From NCBI GenBank assembly GCA_963727045.1, contig CAVSES010000001.1:2108001-2172000 (forward strand): a stretch of 64,000 bases of DNA, read 5' to 3'. This document shows positions 1-8,763 of the stretch, in pieces (position 1 is the first letter of the stretch; the number at the start of each line of letters is the position of its first letter). The stretch is from Bog-1198 sp963727045 (lineage in GTDB: Bacteria > Pseudomonadota > Gammaproteobacteria > Steroidobacterales > Steroidobacteraceae). The notes below the pieces were generated by a model that saw only the letters and a list, made by a program, of their open reading frames with translations, made no database searches and was not told the origin of the DNA. Position numbers and translations under genes: made by a program.

Positions 1-144
1 TCAGTGTTCGAGATCATCGCCGGCTACCAATTGCAGAATCAACAGGCCGTTCAGCAGCAGCAGGCGCTCACCGGCCAGACCCAGACGACGTCGGTGGATC
101 AACGATCCTTGTACGTCACGGTGGCATACCGGGTACGATTCTAG
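1..144 (+). CDS. C-terminus of a probable outer-membrane beta-barrel protein (5' end outside window)
   Basis: The window opens inside a reading frame of 47 codons ending in TAG at 142-144. The visible tail has a Gln-rich stretch followed by an alternating polar/hydrophobic last strand (LYVTVAYRVRF) ending in Phe. A C-terminal aromatic residue on an amphipathic beta strand is the usual signal read by the BAM complex, so an outer-membrane barrel is inferred. The family cannot be named from this fragment. The lipoprotein gene starts 2 bases after the stop, so the two may be co-transcribed. Confidence 0.55.
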   Translation, partial: SVFEIIAGYQLQNQQAVQQQQALTGQTQTTSVDQRSLYVTVAYRVRF

Positions 145-145
145 G

Positions 146-718
146 ATGCATATCCGCGTGGCTTTGCTCCTGGCGCTGACGGCGCTGGCATCGTGTACGA
201 CCCGGCCTCCCAAGAGCTCGACGGAGATCTTCGATGAGCAAAGCGCCAGCACGCTGCTGGTGGTCGAAAAGCCCATCGTATTCGCGCGCGAACGCTCGGA
301 CGTCGCCGCGCATTCGCGCGACTATGCGACTCTGGTGGCGGTCGAGGACGACCGCTCCGGCCAGTACACCCAATACCTGCTCCTGTATCGCTGGTCGACG
401 GTGGACCGCCGCATGTCGCCGCCGCCGGGTCCGGATGAAGGCGAACTGAAGATCATGGCAGACGGCCGGACGATCGACCTGAAGCCTCTCGATCGCCCGC
501 CCACGAGTCTGGCGCAACGCCGCGCGCTGCACGTTCCCGAGCATGGCGATTTGGTCTACCGCTCCTATCGCGTCGATTCGGCAACGCTGCAGTTCATCGC
601 GGCGAGCCGCGACCTCACGGTGCGCATGCCTCAGGAGCCGCTCGATACGCCGTTCACGCTGTGGGAAGATGGACGAGGCGCGCTGGCGCAATTCCTAAAG
701 CGCGCGGTCGCTCCGTAA
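146..718 (+). CDS. putative lipoprotein of unknown function
   Basis: 190 residues. The N-terminus is a short charged region, a hydrophobic stretch and a lipobox (LASC) with the lipidated Cys at residue 17, so export and lipid anchoring are expected. Thr17+1 at position +2 (not Asp) favours outer-membrane sorting by the Lol pathway. No recognisable catalytic motif is visible in the mature part, which has a mixed alpha/beta composition. ATG at 146 follows the preceding stop by one base. The 3' end overlaps the convergent hpnK-like gene by 24 bases (695-718). Function unknown. Confidence 0.7.
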   Translation: MHIRVALLLALTALASCTTRPPKSSTEIFDEQSASTLLVVEKPIVFARERSDVAAHSRDYATLVAVEDDRSGQYTQYLLLYRWSTVDRRMSPPPGPDEGELKIMADGRTIDLKPLDRPPTSLAQRRALHVPEHGDLVYRSYRVDSATLQFIAASRDLTVRMPQEPLDTPFTLWEDGRGALAQFLKRAVAP

Positions 719-1579
719 GGAGCAGCGCTCCCGCACGAGATCCGCGTAGCCGCCGTGTCCGCAGCCGCCGAGGGCGACGGCCGCGCGCACCCGCGGGCTC
801 AAGAGCGCGGCGAGTTCATCGGCATGACGATACCCGGTCATGGACAGGGCTATGGCGGGCCCCGACTGCACGGCCGGATGCAGATAGATTTCCGTCACGC
901 CCGGCGGCAGCCGCGCGAGAATCATCAAAAGCTTCGTCTCGTCCATGTGACCGCTCGCCGCCACCCCGAAAATGCGGTCGTTGTACGCAAGCCCCGCTCT
1001 GCGCAATCGGCGCTTCATGAGCGCGATCCACGGTTTGAGCAGGATGGCATCGGGACCTGCGGACCAATGGCCGCCGCGCGCCGCGAACCACAGGGGCTCG
1101 TCCGGAACCCTCACCGCACGCATGCCGAAGTCACGCCCGACACGCAGCAGCATGCCGAACAGCGTCGGATGCAAATGGAAATGCTTGTGCACGTTGACGT
1201 GATCGAGCTCGAGGCCGGTCTTCGCGAAGGCCGCGAATTGGGCGCGAATCTCCGCTTCGAGCTGACTGCGAAGCCGGGAGGATGCGAAGAAGCGCACCGC
1301 GTTGATGAACATGCGGCTGTCCATCATCCCCGCGCGGTCGACGAGCCCCGGGATGAGATCGGGATCGAGCATCGCGCGTCCGTCCGCGAGGACGAGATGC
1401 AGCCCCACGCGCAAGTGCGGCAGCCCGCGCGCCCGCCGGATCGCATCGGCAGCGGCCGGCGCCCCCATCATGAGACTCGCCGCCATGAGAATTCCGGCGC
1501 GGCTTGCCTGTTCCACCGCCTCGTTGACGGATTCGTGCAGCCCAAAGTCATCCGCCGTGACGATTAAGAACTTTTGCAT
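695..1579 (-). CDS. hpnK: HpnK/ChbG (YdjC) family carbohydrate deacetylase
   Basis: 294 residues. The N-terminus carries TADDFG (Asp10, Asp11) typical of the YdjC/ChbG metal-dependent deacetylase fold, with His61 in GLHLVL and a His-rich HKHFHLHP at residues 131-138 that supplies the other metal ligands. The ASLM...AADAI and GLHLVLADGR segments resemble HpnK, the deacetylase associated with hopanoid side-chain genes, more than the diacetylchitobiose deacetylase ChbG. No other hopanoid gene is visible nearby, so the substrate is open. The last 24 bases overlap the convergent lipoprotein gene. Confidence 0.75.
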   Translation of the reverse strand: MQKFLIVTADDFGLHESVNEAVEQASRAGILMAASLMMGAPAAADAIRRARGLPHLRVGLHLVLADGRAMLDPDLIPGLVDRAGMMDSRMFINAVRFFASSRLRSQLEAEIRAQFAAFAKTGLELDHVNVHKHFHLHPTLFGMLLRVGRDFGMRAVRVPDEPLWFAARGGHWSAGPDAILLKPWIALMKRRLRRAGLAYNDRIFGVAASGHMDETKLLMILARLPPGVTEIYLHPAVQSGPAIALSMTGYRHADELAALLSPRVRAAVALGGCGHGGYADLVRERCSLRSDRAL

Positions 1580-1646
1580 CGAATGCGCGCCGCTCAGTGG
1601 CGCGGCCGCGCCGCCTCGCTTGGGAACGCGCGGACGCGAACGGCGG

Positions 1647-2021
1647 TTAAACCACTTCCTTCGAGGTCCAGTCCGTTTTCACCGCGGTGGCGGCGTCGAG
1701 CAACACCTGCTCGAGAACCGCGAGATACTCGACGTAGCGTTTGCGCCCCAGGGCGGTGACGCGGCAAAACGTTTGCGGCCGGTTGTTCTGAACGCCCTTC
1801 GTGATGGAGATCAGTTTTGCCTCTTCGAGCACCTGTAAATGCCTGTTGAGGTTGCCGTCCGTCAGCGCGCAAAGCTGCTTCAGGTCGCCGAACAGCAAAC
1901 CCTTCGAGTGGGTCACGAGCGAGGTGAGCACGCTGAGTCGGGCGCGCTCGTGAATGACCCGGTCCAAGCCGTCATATGCGAACCGGGGGCCGGCGCTTTT
2001 CTTGGCTGCACGCTTACTCAT
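1647..2021 (-). CDS. winged-helix transcriptional regulator (ArsR/MarR-like)
   Basis: 124 residues. The segment LSVLTSLVTHSKGLLFGDLK...LTDGNLNRHLQVLEEAKLI, about residues 28-72, is a winged helix-turn-helix of the type used by small regulators that read 'start-up' membrane partners. No metal-binding Cys pair or ligand domain is visible. The ATG at 2021-2019 overlaps the TAA of the upstream membrane-protein gene (8-base overlap), and AAGGA lies about 8 bases upstream, so the two form a coupled unit. By analogy with similar two-gene modules it may control its own operon or that membrane protein; this is inference. Confidence 0.75.
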   Translation of the reverse strand: MSKRAAKKSAGPRFAYDGLDRVIHERARLSVLTSLVTHSKGLLFGDLKQLCALTDGNLNRHLQVLEEAKLISITKGVQNNRPQTFCRVTALGRKRYVEYLAVLEQVLLDAATAVKTDWTSKEVV

Positions 2022-2631
2022 CCAGGGGTTCCTTGTATCCGAACTGAAGCACGGCCGCCACCAGAAGCTGGCCCACGCCGAAGGGAATGCCCATCATCCA
2101 GGGCGCCAGCGTCCGGGCCGAACTGCCGGCGGCCAGGCAAAACAGTCCCGCCGCCAGGTACCACACGCCGACCGCGAACATTTGCCGCGGAAGGAACCGG
2201 CACGACGCGAATACGCCCAGGCTGAAAATCAATTCCCACAGCCCGGGAAGCATCCAGCAGTCCTGCGGCGCAACCTGCATCATCACGACCGTCAGCAGGA
2301 ATCCGACCATCACGGCGGGCAAAAACTGCTCGACCGCGGATTGGATCATCTCCCGGGCAAATCCCAGGTGCACACGCCGCGCCCGCGCGAAGGTGTCGAT
2401 TCCCGTCAGCAGGACCGAAACGGCGGCCGCTCCCGCCCAAACGGCGACCCAAACCATCAGATCGACCTTCCCGTGCTTTGGCGTCCACTGCGTCTGCACC
2501 GCGGCGACCACCATCGCGAGCAGTCCGCTCAATGCGATCGATGCCGGGCCGTAGCCGCGAAATTCCGTGCCGCGCGCCACCTGGCTGCGGATGGAGTGGA
2601 TCTCGGACAGCGCTCGCTGCAATTCTTTCAT
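2014..2631 (-). CDS. multi-pass membrane protein paired with a winged-helix regulator
   Basis: 205 residues from ATG at 2631-2629. That start is preferred to an upstream GTG (2664) because GGAG sits 6 bases before it. An N-terminal amphipathic stretch is followed by about five or six hydrophobic segments: GLLAMVVAAV, VWVAVWAGAAAVSVLL, LPAVMVGFLLTVVMM, LWELIFSLGVFAS, VGVWYLAAGLFCLA and the C-terminal VGQLLVAAVLQF. No enzyme motif is seen. It overlaps the regulator gene by 8 bases. Similar membrane-protein/HTH pairs are widespread but poorly characterised. Confidence 0.7.
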   Translation of the reverse strand: MKELQRALSEIHSIRSQVARGTEFRGYGPASIALSGLLAMVVAAVQTQWTPKHGKVDLMVWVAVWAGAAAVSVLLTGIDTFARARRVHLGFAREMIQSAVEQFLPAVMVGFLLTVVMMQVAPQDCWMLPGLWELIFSLGVFASCRFLPRQMFAVGVWYLAAGLFCLAAGSSARTLAPWMMGIPFGVGQLLVAAVLQFGYKEPLDE

Positions 2632-2726
2632 GCGACACTCCAATTCGTGAAAACGCGCATTCACTTTGCGCTACAAAGCATTACCGGTCACAATGGGTGA
2701 CGAATCAATACCTCAAAGGGCATCCC

Positions 2727-3338
2727 GTGGTCAACCGATGGTTTCCAGCATACGCCGCGGCGTGTGCAATCGCCCTGTGTCCCGCAGCCGCGCGGCCGGA
2801 CTCATTCATCGACCACCGGGTGGCGAAGGACACCGGCGGCGTTTACAGCCTGCAGGACGCCGTGCCCATCTCCCTCGGGGTGCTCGCGGCCGGCTGCGCC
2901 CTTTGGGAAGGAACTTCCGACCGGTTGGGCAAGACATGCTGGGAAGCGGGTGAGTCGGGAATATTCGCGACGGTCGCCGCCGAAGGATTGCAGTTCATCA
3001 CCGGGCGACAGTCGCCCTCGCAGACGAGCGACCCCAACAGGTGGTTTTCGGGCGGCAAGGGCAGTTTTCCGAGCACCCACGTCTCCCTCACCACGGCCGT
3101 GGTCACACCGTTCATCTATCAATACGTTCACGACGAACCGCTCGTGGCCGGGCTTGCCCTTCTGCCAGTGTACGAAATGGTGGCCCGGGTCAAGGCTCAG
3201 GAGCATTGGCAGACGGATGTGCTGGCCGGCGCCGCGCTGGGATTTGCCATCGGCGCCTATGAATCCCATCGCAACAGCCCGCTGGTCTTCGGCCTGCTCC
3301 CGGGCGGAGCCTATGTAGGGTTCCACCATTCGTTCTAG
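2727..3338 (+). CDS. PAP2-family phosphatase, exported or membrane-associated
   Basis: 203 residues from GTG at 2727, chosen because AAAGGG lies 6 bases upstream and the protein then begins with a signal-like stretch (residues 6-22). The PAP2 signature is present: motif 2 is PSTH (115-118) in SFPSTHVSLTTA, and motif 3 is R154-x5-H160-x3-D164 followed by a hydrophobic ALGFAIG. Motif 1 is weak (GRQSP around 93-97, without a clear Lys). Family members dephosphorylate lipid phosphates such as undecaprenyl pyrophosphate or phosphatidic acid. It is divergent from the membrane/HTH pair and convergent with mpg (5-base gap). Confidence 0.8.
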   Translation: MVNRWFPAYAAACAIALCPAAARPDSFIDHRVAKDTGGVYSLQDAVPISLGVLAAGCALWEGTSDRLGKTCWEAGESGIFATVAAEGLQFITGRQSPSQTSDPNRWFSGGKGSFPSTHVSLTTAVVTPFIYQYVHDEPLVAGLALLPVYEMVARVKAQEHWQTDVLAGAALGFAIGAYESHRNSPLVFGLLPGGAYVGFHHSF

Positions 3339-3343
3339 GGTTT

Positions 3344-3898
3344 TCAGCGAAAAGGCCGGCTCACGTAGCGTGAGCCCGCGAGTCCAAAGCGCCAAGGCTG
3401 GTCGACCGCCTTCGAAATTCCGATTCTCGGGCCGCACACCACATCGGCTTTGGTTGCCGCCGCCTTCAGCGTGAACGGCCGCCTGTCGACGCGCCGGCCG
3501 TTCAGTGCATGGGTGATTCCCAGAGCTTCACCCAGCCTGCCCGGACCCGCGCACAGGGCGCGCAAAGCGCTCTGCCGCCGGCGCTCGATCATCAACGGAA
3601 TACCGGCGGTCGGCTCCAGGGCGCGGATCAACACGCCCGCTCCATGGCCCTGTTCGCGGCACACGAAGTTCAGACACCAATGCACGCCATACGACAGATA
3701 AACGTATGCGCGTCCGGGAGGTCCGAACATCACTGCATTGCGCGGCGTCGGACCGGAAAAACTGTGCGATGCCGGATCTTCACGATCGTAGGCTTCGGTC
3801 TCGACGATGATCCCGCCCACGCCGTCGACAAGCAGGGTCATTCCGATCAAACGCCGCGCGACTTCCGGTGAGTTACGCGTGAAATCGATGCCCCTCAA
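3344..3898 (-). CDS. mpg: DNA-3-methyladenine (alkyladenine) glycosylase
   Basis: 184 residues, the normal size for the AAG/MPG family that excises alkylated and deaminated purines. Hallmarks are VETEAY (catalytic Glu35, intercalating Tyr37), His45 in SHSFSG, TPRN, GRAYVYLSYG and the AGPGRL loop. The start is a TTG at 3898-3896 overlapping the TGA of the upstream flavoprotein gene (3897-3895); no in-frame ATG precedes the conserved N-terminus without running far into that gene. Translational coupling to the redox flavoprotein is implied. Confidence 0.9.
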   Translation of the reverse strand: MRGIDFTRNSPEVARRLIGMTLLVDGVGGIIVETEAYDREDPASHSFSGPTPRNAVMFGPPGRAYVYLSYGVHWCLNFVCREQGHGAGVLIRALEPTAGIPLMIERRRQSALRALCAGPGRLGEALGITHALNGRRVDRRPFTLKAAATKADVVCGPRIGISKAVDQPWRFGLAGSRYVSRPFR

Positions 3899-5592
3899 TC
3901 GCGCAGTGCCTGATGCACTTGCTGCACGCACGCAGAGCCCTCGCCCACTGCCGCAGCCACCCGTTTCACACTCCCGCAGCGCACGTCGCCGACCGCGAAG
4001 ATCCCCGGCCAGTTGGTTTCGAATGACAGCGGCGGCCGGCCGTCCGCCCAGACTCCCGGCGAAAGATCCGCCGCGAAGAGATCCGGTCCGGTGCGCACGA
4101 ATCCCTTGTCGTTCAGCGCAATGCAGCCGTCCAACCAATGCGTGCTCGGGACCGCGCCGGTCATGAGAAAGACATGGCCGATGGCGTGCGTCTCGGGAAG
4201 GTTTTGCGGCGCAGTCACCCAGATCACGCGTTCCAATTGATCCTCGCCCTCCAAAGACGCGATCTGGGTGTTCGTGCGCAGCGTGATGTTCGGCGTCTCG
4301 GCGATGCGGCGGATGAGATAGTTCGACATGGTGTCGCTCAATCCCTTGGACCGCACCAGGAGATGCACGTGATTGCACTTGCCCGCCAGATAGACCGCGG
4401 CCTGGCCGGCCGAATTGCCCCCACCGACCACGACCGCCTCCTTCATCTCGCAGCGCCGGGCCTCGGTGGCGGTCGCTGCATAGTAGACTCCCGTGCCGAG
4501 AAAGCGGTTTGCGCTTTGCAATTCCAATTGCCGGTATTCCGCGCCGGTTGCGATGATGACGGCGCGCGCACTGACCGAGGCGCCGGGCCGCAGGTCGACC
4601 GCATACGGACGCCGATCGCACCTCAGCTTCAGCGCCGGGTAGGCCGTCCTGATTTCGGCACCGAATTTCTGGGCCTGGACCCGGGCTCGGGCAGCCAACG
4701 CCAGGCCCGAAATGCCGGTCGGAAATCCGAGATAGTTCTCTATCTTGGAACTCGATCCCGCCTGACCGCCGGGCGTCCCTGTTTCGAGCACCAGCACGTC
4801 GAGTCCCTCGGAGGCGGCATACACCGCCGCCGCCAGCCCCGCCGGGCCGGCGCCCACGACGATGACGTCGCGAACCCGGTCATCGTCAATGACCTGATTC
4901 ATTCCGAGGCACGCCGCCACTTCCTCGTTGCTTGGATTCTTGAGCACCACGGTGCCGCGGCAGAGCACGACCGGAACCTCGTCGGCTTTGATATGAAAGC
5001 GCTCCAGCAGCGTCTGCACCGCCGGATCCGTGTTCACGTCGAGATTGACGAAGGGGAAGGAATTTCGCGTCAGAAACTGCTGCAGGCGCAGCGTGCCCGC
5101 GGAGCGGTTCGAACCCAGTAAAATCACGTCCCCCGCCTGGGACGCGAGCAGCCCTACGCGCCGCAGGATGAAGGCGCGCATGAACAGTTCGCTGAGCTCG
5201 GAGTCCGTTTGGATGATCGTGCGCAGCCGGTCCTCCGTAATCACGAGGACGTCCCCCGCATCGCGCACCCGTGAACGCACCAGGCTTCCGATGCCCTGCA
5301 GCGTGCTCATCTCTCCCGTAAAGCTGCCCGCGGAATGCACCACCACCAGGACTTCGCCGCTCATCCCCGGCTGGACCACCTCGATGCTGCCCGAGAGAAC
5401 CACGAGCATCGGGCGATTTCGGTCGCCGGGCTCCCCCAGGATCTCGCCCTTGATCATCTGGCGATGGCTGCCGTGAGCCTCCAGCCGGCTGATCTGCGCG
5501 GGCGTCAATTGCGGGAACATCTGCGCCTTGCGTCCGAGGAAGGAGGGTGAGTCGGCCATGCCTTGGGTCTTGACTTCCGTCGTCATGTGCAT
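3895..5592 (-). CDS. cyclic-nucleotide-binding-domain / thioredoxin-reductase-like FAD oxidoreductase
   Basis: About 565 residues. Domains in order: a cNMP-binding (CRP-like) sensor fold at about 25-145; a thioredoxin/glutaredoxin-like segment at about 157-230; and an FAD/NAD(P)H TrxB-type core with GAGPAGLAA (247-255), GGQAGSSSKIENYLGFP and a second Rossmann motif GGGNSAGQAA (390-399). The catalytic CxxC of true thioredoxin reductases is absent: the equivalent region reads GVYYAATATEARRC with a lone Cys381. The thioredoxin-like segment also lacks CxxC (SNRSAG). Start ATG 5592 or 5586 is uncertain, with no strong ribosome site. Known homologues with this architecture exist but their substrate is unclear. 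Confidence 0.8.
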   Translation of the reverse strand: MHMTTEVKTQGMADSPSFLGRKAQMFPQLTPAQISRLEAHGSHRQMIKGEILGEPGDRNRPMLVVLSGSIEVVQPGMSGEVLVVVHSAGSFTGEMSTLQGIGSLVRSRVRDAGDVLVITEDRLRTIIQTDSELSELFMRAFILRRVGLLASQAGDVILLGSNRSAGTLRLQQFLTRNSFPFVNLDVNTDPAVQTLLERFHIKADEVPVVLCRGTVVLKNPSNEEVAACLGMNQVIDDDRVRDVIVVGAGPAGLAAAVYAASEGLDVLVLETGTPGGQAGSSSKIENYLGFPTGISGLALAARARVQAQKFGAEIRTAYPALKLRCDRRPYAVDLRPGASVSARAVIIATGAEYRQLELQSANRFLGTGVYYAATATEARRCEMKEAVVVGGGNSAGQAAVYLAGKCNHVHLLVRSKGLSDTMSNYLIRRIAETPNITLRTNTQIASLEGEDQLERVIWVTAPQNLPETHAIGHVFLMTGAVPSTHWLDGCIALNDKGFVRTGPDLFAADLSPGVWADGRPPLSFETNWPGIFAVGDVRCGSVKRVAAAVGEGSACVQQVHQALRD

Positions 5593-5772
5593 TGCTGGCG
5601 TTTGCTGGGCATATGCGCTCCCCCGAAGAACGTGCCGCTGCGGCCGGCCCGTCTGTTGCAAAGGCACATCATAACGACCCCGTAGGCGCCGCTCCAACGT
5701 CGCGTGGCGAACTTCACCGGCTTGCGGCGCTCTAAGTGCGAAGCTTACCCGGCTCAAGAGGTCTTGCAATTC

Positions 5773-8322
5773 ATGTATTTGCGAAAATACGCGCTGACTC
5801 TGTCGATCCTTCTCGCCGCGGCCGCCGATGCCGGCCCGGCGCCGTTCGATCTTGCCGGCCCCACCCTTGACGTCAGGATCACCCGGGGAGCCAGGACGCT
5901 GCCGGCGCCCGAAGTTCCGAATCTCCTGGCCGGCGACCGGATTTGGATCAGGGCCGATCTTCCCTCGAGCCAATCGGCGCATTATCTCCTGGTCACGGCC
6001 TTTTTGAGCGGCTCGACCAACCCGCCTCCCCAAAATTGGTTCTTCCCCTGCAAGACCTGGACCGCCAAATGCGGCCAGAACGGAATGACGGTCACCGTGC
6101 CGGAGGGGGCCCAACAGGTACTCGTATTTCTCGCCCCGGAGACGGGCGGCGATTTCAAAACCTTGGTGAGCGCGGTGCGGGGCAGGCCCGGTGCTTTCGT
6201 GCGCACCTCGCAGGACCTCAACCAGGCGGCGCTCGACCATTCCCGGTTGGAGCGCTATCTCGCGGCGGTCCGCGCACTGAGCGACGCGGATCCAGCCAAA
6301 CTCACGGGCGCCGCTCCGCTGCTGGCGCGCAGTCTCGCCATCAAAGTGGACGAGAAATGTCTCGACCGGATTCCTGAATTGCAGGCACCCTGCCTGATGC
6401 AGGGCCAGGAGTCGCTCATTTTGAACGACGGGCACAGCACGTCGATCGTCGAAGCGCTGACATCCGGCCCTGGGAGCGATTTGGCGATGGAGGCTAGCTA
6501 CACCCCGCAATTGAGCTACGGCTACTACAGCCCGTACATTGCGTCCATTCTCGACATTGCGCGGATTTTCGACTCCTTTCGCACGGCTCAATATCAATAC
6601 ATTCCGGCTCTTGCCACCCCCCGGGGCGACAAACTCGCGCTCACCTTGAATACCGCGCCCTCCTTTCACAATCCCCAATCGGTGTTGGTGGTCGCGCTGC
6701 CCGCGGTGGAGCAGCCGCAACTGCCGCCGCTGCACGCGGTCAATCCAAAGGAGATCTATTGCGCGGGCAAAAGCGCCCTGGTGTTGCCGGTGGACGGCGC
6801 CCCGTTGGTGTTCTCGACCGCCTATGCACACGACCTGACCTTGAATCTGGTGGCGAAGGACGGCGCGGGCATCGATTTGTCCGCAACGCCGGATGCCGCA
6901 CAGGGCGGTTACGTCATCGACACCGCGGCGCTTCATGCCGCGCCTTTGGGCGACAGCGTGCACGCAACCCTGCAGGGGTATTGGGGGTTCGAACGCTATC
7001 GCGGCCCGAGTTTCGTGCTCATGAATGCGCATTCAAAGAGCTGGGAACTTGCGGCCGGAGACGAGGATGCGCTGGTGGTCGGCCGCCAGGATACGGTGCA
7101 TCTTCGGGCCGACAGCGTCAGCTGCGTCGACGGCATTCTGCTGAAGGATCCCGCCGGCAAGGAGCTCAAGGCAGAATGGAAAACAGTGAAGCCCAACGAA
7201 CTCGAGGTCAAGCTGCCGCTTCGGGAGGCCAAGCCAGGCGCCATGACCCTGATGGTGACCCAGTACGGCGTCAGCGAACCTCAGCCCATTGCGATCCAGA
7301 CCTTTTCAGAAGCGGGCCATTACGACGCTTTCGACCTGCATGCGGGAGATTCACAGGGGGTGCTCCGGGGCAGCCGTCTCGATGAGGTTGCGAATATATC
7401 CCTTCGAAACGTGGTGTTCGTGCCGGGCGTCCTGTCGCCCCGCAACGGCGGCGACGAACTGGAAATGATCGCGCAAGACGCGCAGGCCGCGGCGGCCCTC
7501 AAGCCGGAACGTGCGATCGCCGCGAAAGTCACGCTGAAAGACGGCCGGGTTCTTCCGCTCAGCGGCACCGTGAATCCTTCCCGTCCGCGCGTCGCGCTGA
7601 TCGGCCAGAGCGCGCAGCCGTCGCCCTCGAGCAAGGACAGCAACATTCAACTGGCCGACCAAGGCGAGCTGCCCCAGGATTCGATCCTGACTTTTGCCTT
7701 GCGCGCGCAGTGGCCCGCCGTGTTCACTCGCGACGAGAATATCGAGGTGGCGACCTCCGATGAATCGACGTCCACCACCTTGAGCTTCGTCAACGGCGGC
7801 ATGACGCTCGAAAATTCCCAGGTCGCCGTGGCGACGCTCAATCCCGCGAAAGCATTCGGCGCATCCGCCTTCGGGCCCCTGCGATTTCGGCTCGTTGCCA
7901 AGGGGATTGCCGGAGATTGGCAGTCCCTGGGCAATCTCGTGCGGCTGCCGGTGCTGAAGGACATCACGTGCCCCGCGACCCCGGAGCTTGCGTGCAAGCT
8001 CTCGGGTTCGAACCTTTACCTGGTCGATTCGCTCTCGAACGACAAGGGATTCGAGCATCCGGTGCAGGTTCCCGACGGCTTTCTAGGATCAGCGCTGCCT
8101 GTTCCGCATCCGACCGCGGGTTCGCTGTACTTGAAATTGCGTGACGATCCCTCGGTCATCAACCTGACCTCATTGAATGTCCTCGAGCTCTCGCCGTCGC
8201 CGAATGATCCGGCGCGCTCGGCTGCCCGGCAAGCTTCCACTCCCCCCGAGAGCCCGCCGGCAACGCTGAAGAGGTCAGACGAAACCAATCCAGCGGCCGA
8301 GCGAAACCACCCCGATCCATAG
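5773..8322 (+). CDS. large secreted protein of unknown function
   Basis: 849 residues from ATG at 5773, where a signal peptide (YLRKYALTLSILLAAAADA) begins; the frame is open further upstream but without signal-like sequence. AAGAGG lies about 12 bases upstream. The mature protein is rich in beta-strand-like segments, with several Ig-like-looking blocks and Cys pairs near residues 90-100 and 200-215. No catalytic motif is recognised. The 3' end overlaps the convergent membrane-protein gene by 48 bases. I infer a periplasmic or surface protein; function unknown. Confidence 0.7.
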   Translation: MYLRKYALTLSILLAAAADAGPAPFDLAGPTLDVRITRGARTLPAPEVPNLLAGDRIWIRADLPSSQSAHYLLVTAFLSGSTNPPPQNWFFPCKTWTAKCGQNGMTVTVPEGAQQVLVFLAPETGGDFKTLVSAVRGRPGAFVRTSQDLNQAALDHSRLERYLAAVRALSDADPAKLTGAAPLLARSLAIKVDEKCLDRIPELQAPCLMQGQESLILNDGHSTSIVEALTSGPGSDLAMEASYTPQLSYGYYSPYIASILDIARIFDSFRTAQYQYIPALATPRGDKLALTLNTAPSFHNPQSVLVVALPAVEQPQLPPLHAVNPKEIYCAGKSALVLPVDGAPLVFSTAYAHDLTLNLVAKDGAGIDLSATPDAAQGGYVIDTAALHAAPLGDSVHATLQGYWGFERYRGPSFVLMNAHSKSWELAAGDEDALVVGRQDTVHLRADSVSCVDGILLKDPAGKELKAEWKTVKPNELEVKLPLREAKPGAMTLMVTQYGVSEPQPIAIQTFSEAGHYDAFDLHAGDSQGVLRGSRLDEVANISLRNVVFVPGVLSPRNGGDELEMIAQDAQAAAALKPERAIAAKVTLKDGRVLPLSGTVNPSRPRVALIGQSAQPSPSSKDSNIQLADQGELPQDSILTFALRAQWPAVFTRDENIEVATSDESTSTTLSFVNGGMTLENSQVAVATLNPAKAFGASAFGPLRFRLVAKGIAGDWQSLGNLVRLPVLKDITCPATPELACKLSGSNLYLVDSLSNDKGFEHPVQVPDGFLGSALPVPHPTAGSLYLKLRDDPSVINLTSLNVLELSPSPNDPARSAARQASTPPESPPATLKRSDETNPAAERNHPDP

Positions 8323-8760
8323 CGCGAGAGACAGCCCGCCCGAGATCCTGGCGGCGGGCGGCGTACGCGGCCCGCGGCCCCAGGCGGCGATCGAACGGAA
8401 CGTGGTGGCGTGAAACACCATCATGTTGATGCCCGCCAGGATCAGCACCAGCATCTTTGCGCGAAACGGCACGGTTCCCCAGTATTTGGTCGCATTTGAA
8501 GAAAAGAGCAATGCGCCGGTGCAGACCGCCACCGCGAAGCTGATCCAAGTCCACGGCAGCACTTCCGCGATGAGCTCATCAGCAGGCCGTTCGCGCAAAT
8601 TCACATCCAGCAGCCGCAAATCAACCATGGTGATCGAGCCGACCACCAACGTGATGGCGAGGACATGGACACACTCAATTCCCGGAAACAGCCACGACGA
8701 TTCGCTGATGGCGACCGCGGTCGGGGTGGCTTCAAGCCAATGCAGGAACCGGTCGAACAC
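8275..8760 (-). CDS. DUF6644-like four-helix inner-membrane protein (copy 1)
   Basis: 161 residues from GTG at 8760. About four hydrophobic helices are visible (CVHVLAITLVVGSI, WISFAVAVCTGALLF, MLVLILAGINMMVFH, GLSLALWIGVVSLGRWIGFV). Conserved histidines in helix 1 (ECVHVL) and helix 3 (VFHATTF) resemble haem-ligand placement in small cytochrome-like membrane proteins, but haem binding is only a guess. It is a tandem paralogue of the upstream gene (3-base gap) and shares the opening pattern F-x2-F-x-WL-x-ATP. Confidence 0.7.
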   Translation of the reverse strand: MFDRFLHWLEATPTAVAISESSWLFPGIECVHVLAITLVVGSITMVDLRLLDVNLRERPADELIAEVLPWTWISFAVAVCTGALLFSSNATKYWGTVPFRAKMLVLILAGINMMVFHATTFRSIAAWGRGPRTPPAARISGGLSLALWIGVVSLGRWIGFV

Positions 8761-8763
8761 GCT

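Noticed and set aside
5593..7032. An open frame on the - strand running from the flavoprotein gene deep into the region opposite the large secreted protein
   Set aside because: It lies wholly antisense to the secreted gene, lacks recognisable domains, and reflects the GC-rich third-codon pattern. The flavoprotein starts near 5592.
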